From NCBI GenBank assembly GCA_963966185.1, contig CAWZYM010000289.1, positions 87,501 through 151,500 on the forward strand: DNA of 64,000 bases. Reading direction: 5' to 3'. A program made the translations under genes and the position numbers. Below are positions 46,957 to 59,259 of the stretch, piece after piece. This stretch comes from Rhabditoides inermis. Lineage: Eukaryota > Nematoda > Chromadorea > Rhabditida > Rhabditidae. The notes below the pieces were generated by a model. It was given only the letters and a program-made list of their open reading frames with translations. It was not told where the DNA came from and made no database searches. Every line of letters begins with the position of its first letter. Position 1 is the stretch's first letter.

Positions 46957-47027
46957 TGAATAAAGCCGCAGAAGACGTACCGTCATCGTGTATTCTCAAT
47001 GCTTATTTTCTAGAACCATAACATCTA

Positions 47028-47245
47028 GAAGAAAAGGGAGAGGGGGCGGAGGAGAAGAAAGGGGATAGGGGGAGGAAAAGGAGAAAAGGGAGAGGGGGCG
47101 GAGGAGAAGAAAAGGGAGAGGGGGCGGAGGAGAAGAAAAGGGAGAGGGGGCAGAGGAGAAGAAAAGGGAGAGGGGGAGGAGAAGGGGAAAAGGGAGAGGG
47201 GGCGGAGGAGAAGAAAAGGGAGAGGGGGAGAAGAGGAGGAGGAGG
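47028..47245. repeat. ~26-bp tandem repeat in an intron
   Basis: About eight copies of a unit like gaaaagggagagggggcgga followed by ggagaa. In minus-strand genes it is a pyrimidine tract. It lies next to the last recognisable exon of the zinc-finger gene. Confidence 0.75.
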
Positions 47246-49860
47246 ATTGCTGACCGGTTGAAACTCTCCAAGGTAGACGACGGCAAACGTTTCTTGATCC
47301 ATCCAGGGAAGCACCTGTCGTTCCACTCTGCGATTTGCGTCGAAAACTCGATGAGATTGGCACGCGGCATCTGGTGAGCGTTGTCGCGGTGCACGTACCT
47401 AAACAGACATGACCTTTGTCTCCATACGTCCCGCCCCGCGCACTTACTTGATGTGCGCGCGAACGTCAGTGGAGCAGGCGTGGTGAGAGGTGAGCAGGCG
47501 CAGAGAGGGCACTCGTGGAGACGCGGCTCCGTCAGGTGGTGGCGATGCACGCGCATCTGACCATGTCCAATTAGTTTCTCGAGCCCCGCCCATTCTCACT
47601 TGTCTGTCCTCCACCTTCATCTCCTCATTGCACACGTGGAACACGCTGATCGTCCGTCGCGCGGCTCTCACGCTTCTCCACAACGTTCTCAAAATATACA
47701 TTTCAAAACCAATATACGACAAATCTTACTCAAAAATTGCTATCAGTGTACAGTATCACCCAATCTATCAGCCTACGGTACTCATTTATGTCACCTACCG
47801 TAGCTTGAACTTCCTGTTGGGGAAGCACTGAGTGTACACTGCCTCGATCCCTGCGCTGTGCAGCTCAATGTTCGAAATGGGTTGCGACTCAGTGTCCTGG
47901 TGCGTCTGAAATCAAAACAATTTCCACAAACCATAGTCATTATTCATTAATGTCACACAGGAAACCGGAAGGGTCGGAAAGTCACTTAGGGAAGATGTGC
48001 ATCCTCGTGGTGTAATAAATTTATTTTTATTTTTTGTGCCTTGACCTCATAAGCATCCTGTGCTCCATGGGATCGACAGGTGCTCCTTGGCCACGTGCCG
48101 CAGGAAGTTAGATGACGGCTTCAGCTCCACAAGACACATCTCAAACACACACATTGTACTCACTCACCGTCATTCTCTCATCTTATCCGCTCCTCGGGGT
48201 CGGATCGTCACCCCACCCCACTCACCCTGCACGCCCAATCATTCGGTTCGGTACAATTCGCCAGCGCCCTTCCCTCGTCGCTGCCAATGCTGTCCATCGT
48301 CAGCTCATCCTGCTCCTCCGACGGCTCACGCTTCGCCTCAAACAACATGCATAGCTATACAACACATGCATATCCAAATAGTGATAGCCACCTCACTCAC
48401 CGTTCTATCCCCAAGCTTGCAATTATCTTGAAGGACAGGAATATAGTATACCATTCTCAAATAGTACCGTTAAAGGATGACGTGGAAAAATTGTTTGTAT
48501 TTTTACCATTTCTGCGCAAACATAATGGAGGATTCATTGACTATGACAGCCTCATGGTGGTAAATGCGAGTAGATGAGGAAGGACGGAAAAAGATGAAGT
48601 CACTTACCCTGAAGATGAGGAAGTGAAATAGTCCGGGCTCGTGGTGATCCTCGACGTCGGGGGGGGGGGGGCTGGTCGTCGACCTTCACCTACTCGAGTC
48701 TGTCGACCATGCCGGAGCCAGTGGCGGTACACAACAGCTCATCAGAGGGCTCTCCCGGCGCGAACCTGAGAACACGCGTTGCTATAGAGGATGTGCACCG
48801 TATAAGAATACTGATATATAAGAGAACTGAATCGGTGCGTTTGCTTCTCTGTTTGTAACCGAAGGATGACGCGTACCGGAGCCGTCGTGGTGGCTATTCC
48901 TGTGCGAACAATCGCATTTCATTAATATTCACCAGTTCCTTGGACCCGTTTTTTCAACTATAAAAATTTCTTGTTCAATTCTTTCTTCCCGTCTTTCCAT
49001 TTTACTGTACAGAATATCGACAGTAAAAAATACAGAACCTACTCAAACCCTACTCCTCACACTCAGAATGTTTTCCCACTTCTTGGAAAACGTTCTTCCA
49101 GCTCTTCAAACTGTTAGCATAATGATCTCTTGCATCTGTAAAAAGTTTCTCCTTTGCCTTCAAACGTTTTTATTGATCACAGAAACGATCGCACACGCAT
49201 GCATTCCAATTCCCGTACTTCCAACGTTCTCTGATTTGAAGCGAAAAACCCGAAGAACCCTTAATAAAACATGAAACATTAAACGTATTTCAAAAATATT
49301 GTTTCTATCAATGTCTTTATTGTGGATTCACTGCCGACAGATAACTGCTGATTTCCAGATTTCCTTTGTTCAGACATGTTTATCGCACAATAAAAATATT
49401 CACATGAAACTTTCGAGCACAACGTTGGCAATAGAAAAAGTGTGAGTGTAACTGAAACACTTGAATCGCTGGGAATCGATCGATCGATTATCGATCGGCT
49501 GATTATGCGCGCACCCGTATGGCAGTATCGGTGGGGAGGGGGATCACTGAAAAGGATTGCTGCTAAAATTGAACGTGTAGTAGTGAAGTGTGAAGTAATA
49601 GGTACAACAACATTCGAAAAGAAAAGAGGATAGATACAAGACAAAGAGACAACGAATAGAGAGAGATAGAGAGATAAAGAGACAGAGAGACAGAGAGAAA
49701 GACAGAGAGAGTGAGAGAGTGAGAGAGAGAGAGATCCCCTTTCTCCACCCACCATGCCCTCCTTGTAGTCCTTCTCGTCTCTGTCTGGCTGCTCGTTCAC
49801 GTAGTCATCTTCCTCCTTCCTGTCCTCCGGATGCACCTCCTCCGCCTCCTGAACACGAAG

Positions 49861-49908
<48 letters not shown>

Positions 49909-50293
49909 CATCCTCGACAGTCCTGATATCCAACTGTTTCGAGTGACTTCGTTTCATTCTATTCGTAATATAGATTACAGTTACAAAACAAGTACTACTT
50001 TTCGAAAACTCTCTCGACTCTCTCTCTCTCTCTCTCTCTCTCTCGCCTCTCTCTCGCCTCTCTCTCTCATCCCCACCTTTGCCTGCTCCTTCCTTCTCCG
50101 CAGCTTCTCAACCAACTCTGCGGCCGGCATGATCGGAGCCGGTGCGAACCTGAATATGTACTTAAGCTCCGCCTCTCAGACCCCGCCCACTCACTGTATC
50201 TCGTCCCGGTTGAAGTTCAGTGCCTCGCCCGCCTTGTGGCTTCTTTCGAAATGCACCGTCTCGTTCTGCACGTAGTACTTCTTTGGAGGAGCC
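47246..50293 (-). CDS. Probable zinc-finger protein with acidic regions, partial model
   Basis: Exon-like pieces in order on the minus strand: APPKKYYVQNETVHFERSHK and GEALNFNRDEIQ (50293-50197), MPAAELVEKLRRRKEQAK (near 50130), QEAEEVHPEDRKEEDDYVNE (about 49850), and FAPGEPSDELLCTATGSGMV (48766). They continue with FEAKREPSEEQDELTMDSIG (48350), NIELHSAGIEAVYTQCFPNR (47870) and ISVFHVCNEEMKVEDRQ (about 47660). The last is a Cys/His exon with LHECPLC spliced in phase to YVHRDNAHQ, then FSTQIAEWNDRCFPGW. C-P-L-C plus H-x4-H suggests a zinc finger of a nuclear regulator (inference). Near 48660 a (G)11 run and a TAG interrupt the frame, so either the sequence is frameshifted there or an intron was missed. 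It may be more than one gene. Confidence 0.4.
48800..49270. other. Large intron or intergenic stretch
   Basis: It is AT-rich, with no exon that fits the surrounding minus-strand gene. A 68-codon plus-strand frame at 49068 lacks support. Confidence 0.3.
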
Positions 50294-50299
50294 TGAAAG

Positions 50300-50619
50300 G
50301 GGGCGGGGTTAAGGGGGGCGTGACTTATTAATTCAAGCGGATAGATCTACTGCGTGAAATCATGCTTAAAAACGTTTCTTTAGAACACCCCATTATGCCT
50401 CATCACAATTGTTGCGCCGATTACTCTAGGGTCTCAAATACTCTAGAATGCAAGCAAGTCTTGTTTTTTGAAGAAAAAAAACAGTTTGAGCTTTTCAACA
50501 TGCTCGAAGACAATACACGTGCCCTTCGATCCACTAGCCCCCTATCGTATTGTAATAATGTCGCCTCGCATGTCTCACACTATGTCGCGCGGCCAATTGC
50601 GGCATTTAGAGAGAGAGGG

Positions 50620-50677
<58 letters not shown>

Positions 50678-51185
50678 CGAGAGGGGAAAGGTCAGCGAGT
50701 CGGTCGAAGGAGCGAGAGTGAGTGTGAGAGAGAGGTGTTTGAAAATATTATGGCAGCGTGATCACAATATACAGTTGGCGAGTTCAAAGCTCAGATGATT
50801 GAGAACTTTGAGGTATTCACGCGCTATAACAACGTACGTATAAGACTACTTTATACGAATGATTCGGATTCATTAACAATGAATGACTTACGACCTATCA
50901 AATTGGAAACTTCGAATAAAAACTGCTTCCTGCCTGCAAGAATGCATATATTTAGCATAAGTCTGATTTGAGTGTCAACATACAGAACATAACAAGTACA
51001 CGCTACACTCCATTCAAATTCTCGCCCCTTCATTTTCTCGCCGATCATGCTTCTCCCCCTCTCCTCTGTTCGCGCGATGACCGCCCCTCGCGAGAGAGTG
51101 CGCGCAGAGAGGAGAGCGGCAGAGAAGCAGGCGCTTCGATCACACAGAGAGAGACGGTAGCATTCCTTCTGCTTTCCTTCCACCG
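50300..51185. other. Region between the zinc-finger gene and the fox gene
   Basis: The two genes point away from each other, so this interval probably holds both promoters. It contains a (GA)n tract at 50620-50672 and a CpG-rich patch (gatgaccgcccctcgcgaga) at 51076-51095. No coding exon is supported. Confidence 0.4.
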
Positions 51186-52483
51186 ATGCAGCCGCCGGGC
51201 CTCGGCTTCCCAGTCAGGTATCTACTTTTATATTTCACTTTGTTATTGTTTGCAATGTTGTCGTTGCAACCGGCCGGCCGCGCGTAAAAGTTTTGAAAAT
51301 ATATCAGCGGTGGTAGGATGGATGTTGCAAAATATGCAAAGGATAAATAAATACACTGGTCTGCGGGCGGCGGCTGCCCGACGGCGCCCTGGTCTCACAA
51401 CAACAATATACAAAGACACAACCACTCTTCCGTTCCTATGAAGACATTCTGTGATGCGCTATGCAAACTCTCATTCTCTCTCTCTCTCTCTCTCATTCTC
51501 ACCCCACTGTTTTTACCCACTTGCCTTGCAGCGTCTCTCTGAAAATGTCAAGCTTTTTACGCGCGCGGAATGCACTCTTGATTCGACTTCATGTTCCATT
51601 CGATGCATCTCAATCGATACGTTTCCATACGTTTCACAGATACGTTTCAGTCCGGAGGGCAACGAGAGCGACAAGCCACCGTACTCCTATGTCGCACTCA
51701 TCACTATGGCTATCCAGGCAGCGCCCGACCGGCAGCTGACACTATCACAGATATACAAGGTGATATCGATACGTTTCTATATCAATCAATATTCTTTATC
51801 AATCAATATTCGTCCGCCAATCGTTCGACACCGATGTGCTCCGTAAAATGTTTTGATTGGCGTTGCCTCTCGCTTCGTCGATGACTGATCGATGCGCGTG
51901 ATAGAGAGAGGGGGGAGAGGGGGCATTTCGAAATCAATCAATCAATCGATAACTGTACCAATCGATCGATTTCAGTACATCGACGCGCGCTTTCCGTTCT
52001 ACAAGGCCGCCGATCCGAAACGCCGGCAGGGTACTGTAGAGTTACCGTAATCCAGCATTACAGTATACGATTACAGGCTGGCAAAACAGCATCCGCCACA
52101 ACCTATCGCTCAACGACTGCTTTGTCAAGAAGGTGAGGTAGATCAGAGAACCTGTAGATCAGCTGATCAGCTGACCATACCATTAGAATATGCTGATGTG
52201 GTCCTCATTATAGAACATCTAAGTACCGCATTCATACACTATTTTGTATGTCCATGAAACGCGCTACCAGATATATTCTTTGATTGATTTGACTTGATCA
52301 GACGAATGGATCAACAGTATCCGGATATGAGTATAGATCAGTGAGTCGTTTCAGCCACGCGACGGAGTGGGTCCGGCCAACGACCGGAAAGGCAACTTCT
52401 GGTCGCTCTCCCCAGACGCACTCAACATGTTTGACAACAACAACTTCAAGAGGAGGTGGGGGAAGAGGGAGGGGGAGAGAGGG

Positions 52484-52523
<40 letters not shown>

Positions 52524-53962
52524 TGGTAGAGAGGCTATTGAAAGAAAGAACTGAGAAGACTTGGTGCGCGCGTTTTCATCTTGAAACGATAGCTGTTTTC
52601 TTTTTGTTGACTACGATGCAACCTTCTGGGGATTATTTGGCTTTCGCTGCGAAGATTTAAATGTTTCGGGTGGAACGTATGTGAATGTGTGATGTCGATT
52701 TGATGCGGGCTAGGTAAGGAATAGATTCGAAATACCATCGGTCGCAAGTTTTTTTCTAGTGACTTATAGAGCCGTTCTCGAATACTTATTGATTGTTTTG
52801 CTAGCCATGGTTGGATAAGTGACTACAATGGAACGTATCGGATAAAATCATGTTATTTGTATGTTTTTAGTTTGGTGAGATGAGATTGGTGTGATCCATT
52901 TACATTTTACAGCAACGTAGCGAGCATGGCAAATACTAGGACTGATCTTCATGTAAATTTTATCTATAATTCTATGCTCGTAATAAGTTGCGCGCGGCGG
53001 GGTAGATCGGAGGAAGACGGAGAGTCAGATCACGGCAATAGCGCGCAAAACAAGAGAAGCAGACGGTTATGGTACCGTATTTCGAACTGCAAGTGAGGTA
53101 GATCGAAAACTAGGTTATACTTATTTACACCACAAGTTGAGCGAAATTCCATTGAAATGTATTTTTCTCTACAGCGAAACACGTGGATAAATGTTCTCTA
53201 CAAAACAATACTGTAAACCTTACTAGTGAAACGTATGTTTTCATGCACAACACATGTTTTGAAACGTATTGAAACGTAACTCGTTTGCAGACGCATGAAG
53301 CGCCCTGCCGCCCGCATTCCGTATGACGACAGCTTCCAGACATTCTTCCCCTCTATGCTACCCATACGACTCATGGGCACCGCCCAGCAGGTACCGCCCC
53401 TCCAAGCCACGCCCATCCACTTCGCATTCAGAACATCGCATCGCCCTATCTCCAATCGGACATGGTGGCTTCGTCGTCGCACCAGTGGTACGCCCCGCCC
53501 CTCGGAGCCCCGCCCATCCAGCCGATTGGCAGTCAGCTGGCGGGCGGGAGCGGACTGCAGATGCTGCCCGAGCAGAAGCCGCTCTCGGTCACCATGGACA
53601 ACAAAGATTTCGGGGTGGGTGGACGCTCCGCCCGTTTTAGCCCTGCCCCTCTTTTTTGCAGTTGACGAGCGCGTTCACGACTCCAGGTTTCAACACGTCG
53701 TCGTTCATGAACCTGCCGCCGACCAGCCTTCAAAACACGTACAGGTATGGTAGTTTGAGTGGGGCACGGAAACTGTCGTTCGTGGGTCAAATTAACGCCA
53801 TCATCATCTAGATCGGACACTCTGTGGCCACTCGCCCCTGCGTCGTCTGCGTCGTCTGCGTCTCTGTCCACGGCGCAGTCGACTCTCTCTCCCTCGACTC
53901 TCGCCATGAACAACTTCGACCCGCCCGTCTACACCAACTACACCAACAACGGCGCGCTCTGA
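51186..53962 (+). CDS. Forkhead-box transcription factor, fkh-10-like
   Basis: This is a DNA-binding nuclear regulator. Nine exons join in phase: 51186-51217, 51651-51759, 51976-52030, 52077-52132, 52355-52455, 53291-53390, 53432-53614, 53662-53744 and 53812-53962 (289 residues). The forkhead domain begins almost at once: [37 protein letters not shown], then a short extra loop [10 protein letters not shown]. The recognition helix [20 protein letters not shown] is followed by [19 protein letters not shown]. The loop insertion and VKKPRDG resemble C. elegans fkh-10 as I recall it. The C-terminal half is rich in Pro/Ser and ends [17 protein letters not shown]. The N-terminal tail before the domain is only about 18 residues. 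Its last two exons are duplicated at 44395-44704. Confidence 0.88.
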
Positions 53963-54008
53963 TCTACCCATCTAGCGAGTATTGATTGATTATTGATTGA
54001 TTCACTCA

Positions 54009-54682
54009 CCCCCACGTGCTGAGCGATCTTCTCGTCACAGGAAGCGAGCTCGGCCTGCAATTGATTGGATTTCACTGATTGCTTTTTGCCACCACCAAAA
54101 ATGATGATTGTACAATGTTAGTTATGTGTCGATTTGTGAGTCTAATAAAGAATAAGACAGTCAATAAACAAACAAACAAATACCTGTAGTTTGCTGGCTG
54201 CCGTCTCTGCGAGTGTGAGCTGCTCCGTCTTGGCTTTGATGGATGCTTGCAGATCGGAGACTTGCAACTCTAGCCTTTCCAGCTCCTTTTTCACTGGAAT
54301 AGTGGACATTACCAGAAGTGTTGATTGATATATGAGTTGGTTTCTTTCAGTATTTGATAGTGTGGTGAAACATAATCCTCATAACCGAATTAAAATGAAA
54401 AGAAGAACTCACACTTCTCCACCTCCTCCTTCTCCTTCTCCTCGTCTTTGTCGCGCTTCTCTCGGCCGTTCTGATTCTTCCCCTCCTCCTTCTCCTTCTC
54501 CTTCTCCTTCGCCGACTTCACTTGCTGATTGTGCAAATCAGTCGCGCACTGCTCGGCTTTCAACTAAAACAAGTTTATCTCACTTATATCCATCACTCTA
54601 ACGTTCTAACCCTCTCTCTCCATCTCGCTCTCCATCATCCTCTTTCTCTCTCTCCCTCTCTCTTCCTCTCTCTTCCTCTCTC

Positions 54683-54730
<48 letters not shown>

Positions 54731-54880
54731 TTCTCTCTCCCTTTCTCCCCCTTTCCCCACCATGGCACTCCTCCTTGTTCCCTCGCACTTCTCCAGCCTC
54801 TCCCTGCCCGTCTTCGTCTCCTCTGAGATGGAGTGGAGGGCGGACTCCACTCGTCGCTTGTGCTCGGAAGTCACTAAAGA
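54009..54880 (-). CDS. Coiled-coil exons, duplicate B
   Basis: The exon set is EHKRRVESALHSISEETKTG, LKAEQCATDLHNQQVKSAKE, ELERLELQVSDLQASIKAKT with EQLTLAETAASKLQ, and AELASCDEKIAQHVG. Donor and acceptor positions match duplicate A. It converges on the fox gene, whose stop is 47 bp beyond the final donor. The 5' exons may be those at 56406-57784, but the phase between 56406 and 54880 does not fit my reading. Confidence 0.6.
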
Positions 54881-55206
54881 GAGAACTATCAAAGAGATAA
54901 CGATTCCGGATAAACGATTGATTGATTAAGCAAAAACATAGCCAGTCACAGTGTTATAAGTTTTAATGTTTTCGTTTTTCCCATTAGTATGCAGTGTCTT
55001 GTCCACAGTGGTCTGGTAAAATCCCTGACATGTCTGGAGAGTACGTTTTAGTTACGATTCTGGAAATGTGTATAGCGAAATTTAACAAGATCTGCCAATA
55101 AGTCGTAAATTCGTTAGTTTTATTTTTCGTATATGATATGTATAGTCGCTACGTTTCACGGGTTCTGTAAATACTGAATAACTGAATATAATTGATTTGG
55201 ATAATG

Positions 55207-55587
55207 ACTACACTGGCGACCTATTTTTGACTCGGAATGTTTGAAAGCATCCCTCTTAACCCAAATCTTAATCGATTCAGAGAGAACAACGATTATCCGT
55301 CGCTTTCAAATGTTGAAACTCGCTGTTGCAATATTTTATTTCAAACTCAAAATTGGTCCCGCCACGACTTCCAGCACGTTGAACTCTTAAATACTGCAGA
55401 AATAGCGAGAGAACACTTAATTCCAGACGAAAGAAGCCTGTCCACTTACTATGTGGCTCAATGCGTGTGTGCGCCGTAGTGGCACAGACCTCCCCGGAGT
55501 CCTGTCTACGGCAAATGTTCTGCATGAGTGGTAATGCGCGTTCAAGAGAGCTAGTTGCAGAATTAGGTCGCCACTGTTCCTTTAAAA
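55207..55587. mobile_element. Small inverted-repeat element, cactggcgacctaatttt family
   Basis: The left end cactggcgacctatttttga and right end agaattaggtcgccactgtt are inverted. Related ends occur at 10648 (ggaacagtggcgcattagtt) and 30001 (agaacagtggcgacttgttt). The interior shares attggtcccgccacga with 11546. It has no gene. Confidence 0.5.
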
Positions 55588-55699
55588 ACCCTTGTTTCTA
55601 ATTCGAATATAAATGAAACCTGAAAACCTGAACGATAACAACGATGTCTGCAATTAACAGCCATATAACAAGCATTTCAAGTTTCAATAAAGTAAAATA

Positions 55700-56179
55700 C
55701 AGAGGTGGTCAGTCAAGCGGCCCTTTTCGGCCGATTTGGCGCAAATCGGCTAAAACGGCTGCAAAGCTCCTTTCTCGGGTCTCCATTGAGCTACAGCCTA
55801 CAGAGCTCTAGTTTAGCGGAATGGAACGATCTACTAACGATCTATCCAACTGCACAGTTGGTTCCAGATGAAAAAAATCATGGCCTGCTTTCACACCCTT
55901 GATTTTGACGTTTGACCCCTTCTGACCGGTCGCGTGGATATGCAAATGAGAGTCTCGCCGACCGCTCAGAAGGGATCCAAAGCAAGGGTGTGAAAGCAGG
56001 TCAACTGAATTTTTTCAACTGAAACCAACTGGGCAGTTGGATAGATCGTTAGTAGAGCGTTCGATTCCGCTAAACTAGAGCTCTGTAGCTCAACGGAGAC
56101 CCGAGAAAGGAGCTTTGCAGCCGTTTTAGCCGATTTGCGCCAAATCGGCCGAAAAGGGCCGCTTGACTGACCACCTCTG
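55700..56179. mobile_element. 480-bp foldback MITE with TA target duplication
   Basis: It begins CAGAGGTGGTCAGTCAAGCG and ends with the exact inverse, and TA flanks both ends. The two arms of about 235 bp are near-identical inverse copies nearly to the centre (cggtcgcgtggatatgcaaa). No coding frame is present. The single-arm copy at 25772 shows the family is dispersed. Confidence 0.85.
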
Positions 56180-56405
56180 TAGATAGCTCTAAAGCAGTAT
56201 AGTACACCGTCAATGCGTGTTCGTGTCTTCGTGTTTCACGTACTCTATAAAAACACACTCATACCTATAAGATACCTATAAGGACAAATGAATGAAGTAG
56301 CAATGAACTAGCAAAACGTAAGACGGGAAAAGAAAAAGAAAAAATAATAAAACGAAAGAAAATATAAAAAAAATAAAAAAAATAACGAATAAAATTGTTA
56401 AAAAA

Positions 56406-57784
56406 AAACCGCACTCTGCAGCTGTCCGAGGAGGCTGTCTGCATTCTGCTGGCAGGCGTTGAGCTGGGAAGAATAGCGCTCCAGCACATCACGGGACCAC
56501 GCCACCTGGAACGGACCAGTATTTCTATCTCTTTATCTTTATCTCTTCAGTTATGGACGGTTTTCAAGGTATGTATAAACAGCATACGTTTCATGTTCAT
56601 TATTGTTAAAGAAGAACTCCGGGGAAAATAGGAATGCCGGTCAATAGGGGCAAAATGATACTTATGTTAGGAACACGATTATGGCAATGAAAATTCTGAG
56701 AGGCTTCAAAAAGTTACGTTTTTGAATTATTTTCTACGATTCCTTTGTCCAAATAGCCTAATTGGACGAGGGCGGAGCCTCACTCCGCTGCCCACCGCTG
56801 CCGTACTCGCGATTTCCTGCCAAAATCTGATTCCGGGCGCGCTAATGTTTTGGGCCGGTGACCCTTTCCCCGGAGTTCTTCATTAAGAAACAAATGGAGA
56901 CAATTATCCGATTTTTCTCTTGTACACATTGACAATCATTCGAAAAAGAACTGGTATAACATTTTTCACCTGACTCCTATACAGCCATAGGAATACGACA
57001 GATAGCAGGGCGAGTGCGGCGCGCCATTTCACAACGCCTGACAAGGGACGAAGGCTCATAGGCACATCCGCTGAAAGGAGGAAAGTGAGAAATGAGATGG
57101 CATTGGAGATTCATTGGAGACGTATGCGCTCGATATGTTGCCACAGTCAGTGACTATTGAACTTGATATAGTAGAATAGAAGAAATAACAAACAACAGAA
57201 TAACATTATAGTAAGTAAATCGTGAATATTGACAATGAAACGTGACGTATGAACAGTTGCAACCGGCAGAGAAAATGTTATCTCTGTTCCAAATAGAGAA
57301 ACTCGGCGTAAACATAACTAATTACAACCTTTCCCTCTTCAATAACAAGTTTTCAAAACATAATCATACCTTCCTCTTCACAGTCCAAATCAATAGCGTC
57401 TAATAGCAGACGGAACACTCTTTTCACGAAAGCGAGTCCTATTTTATTGTTATGGTGACTGCTTTTCAATGGAGCCGCCATCGAATACAAATACGGATCG
57501 CCAAATGTCGAACGAATAATAAGACAATGCATGGTCACCGCAGTGACGGCAGAATTCATAGGAAAACTGAGCATACATAATACACGACACTTCCCGGGAA
57601 ACGTATGGTTTCTGCGGGCGAGAGGAGAAAAGGATTCTTGAAAAAGTTCTGAACTCATAGCAACTGGGTGCGGAGAGCACGCTGAATGATGAACGACTAG
57701 CGATTCGCGCGACAAACGAGGCGATAATCTAGGACTAAACCGAATCAATAGAATGAAAAAGGGATGGCGCCTGAAGAGACTCAT
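56406..57784 (-). CDS. Membrane-anchored coiled-coil protein, 5' part
   Basis: A first exon, from an ATG at 57658 (or 57784), ends ...VFRLLLDAIDLDCEEE with a GTATGA donor at 57367. It joins in phase to an exon ending at 56973 that reads ADVPMSLRPLSG, then the hydrophobic segment WRAALALLSVVFLWLYRSQ. The next exon (56505-56406) reads VAWSRDVLERYSSQLNACQQ and NADSLLGQLQSA. This suggests a single-pass membrane protein with a coiled coil after the membrane segment. The last exon runs into poly-T. Either GTTTTTTT is a weak donor or the frame ends soon after at TAA. It may be the start of the gene that includes duplicate B. Confidence 0.5.
56609..56883. mobile_element. MITE, AAGAAGAACTCCGGGGAAA family, copy in an intron
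   Basis: It is a near match to 26973-27238 in opposite orientation (attggacgagggcggagcct, gcgcgctaatgttttggg) and is flanked by TA. It lies between the membrane-segment exon and the coiled-coil exon of the neighbouring gene. Confidence 0.7.
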
Positions 57785-57789
57785 AAAAT

Positions 57790-58760
57790 CGCGAAAGACG
57801 CGGATTTTCCATTAGAATGAACGTCCGCGCGTTCATTCTAGCGTCAGCTGAGAGAGAATGAGAGAGGGAGAGAGAGAATGAGAGAGAGAGAGAGGGAGAG
57901 AGGGGGAGAGAGGGAGAGATACGAATCGATACTTCATTGCCGCAGGGCAAATGCACACTGGCTACGCGTGTTTTGACACTAGTAGTCTGGTCAGCCAGCA
58001 TCCGGTCAAAAGAATGGAATCTTTTACGCCGGCTGTCGTCTCTTTACAAAAGGTGTGCAGATGTTATGGGTAATCAATACATGCACCTGCGAGCACACCT
58101 ATCACATTTCACTTCACGCATCACAAAATGACCTACAAATTGTGACTAGCAAAAAGAAGGAGAAGGAAGAGGGAGCATGGAACGTGTAAACGAGATCGAA
58201 ATAAACACGTGGAAAGAAGGAGAAACGTCACTTCGTCAGCTATCTACCTATTTCGCATCACTGCTCACTTTCTTATCTCTCTCGCGGCGAAACTCATTTC
58301 AACACGACAACGGATACCAACACAGACAAAGAACCACAATTACTTCGAAACTGCACTTTACTTTAGGTGGCCGGAGAGGCAAATGAATGTGGGAAGGAAA
58401 TGGAGTATCCCGCGGAAGGCGAGAGAGACGCGGAGAGAGCGTGCGACCGCGAGAGGGCGCAGACAGCCGCCTCGACGACAGCTGGTCAATTGCGAATTAG
58501 CATAGAGAGAGAGTGGGGGACACTCACACAAACCTGACGCATGCCATATAAACTCTGTTTATTGACCATAAAACGGAGATTTGTAGGGAGAAATAATGCA
58601 AATAGTGAGGCAAGTGAAACGTATATAATACTGGGAAGGCATAAAACGTAATAGTAGAGTAGAGTATGAGTTACAGTGTATAAATGGTGTTTCCAAAACA
58701 CAGTATCACAAGATGCAGTTACAGTATAACAAGCGTAGGTACAGTATGCCTACAGTACCC
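57790..58760. other. Intergenic interval, no firm gene
   Basis: It contains a (GA)n tract near 57850-57920 and a 64-codon plus-strand frame at 57937 without recognisable motifs. The right part is CpG-rich (gagagagacgcggagagagc). Confidence 0.35.
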
Positions 58761-58762
58761 CT

Positions 58763-59136
58763 CTATCGCAGGAGCTGCACTAGAGGGACCTTGTAGAAGG
58801 CGGGGTGGGTGAGGAATCGGGAGAGCGCCACGGAGACAGCCGCCAGTTGGTCCGAAGAAAGCGGAGTGGGCGTGGTCGCGGGGGGCGGGGCGAGGAACGG
58901 GTCGAAGGAGAGAGCGATCTGAAGAGAGGGAGAGGGGTGAGAGAAGAGAGAATTGTGGAATATCTCAGAGTTTGCCAATGTTTTTAAACTCCGCCATCAC
59001 TGGACTTAGCCTTATTCATTTCTGCTCTATTTTAATTGCTTGTAAAACGTAACCCTGAACGTAACCCTACAAATTGAATGCTATAGAACCAGCGAGAGAG
59101 AAAGAAAGTGAGACAACGAAGTTAGATAAAAGAGAG

Positions 59137-59199
<63 letters not shown>

Positions 59200-59208
59200 T
59201 GAGAGAGT

Positions 59209-59259
<51 letters not shown>

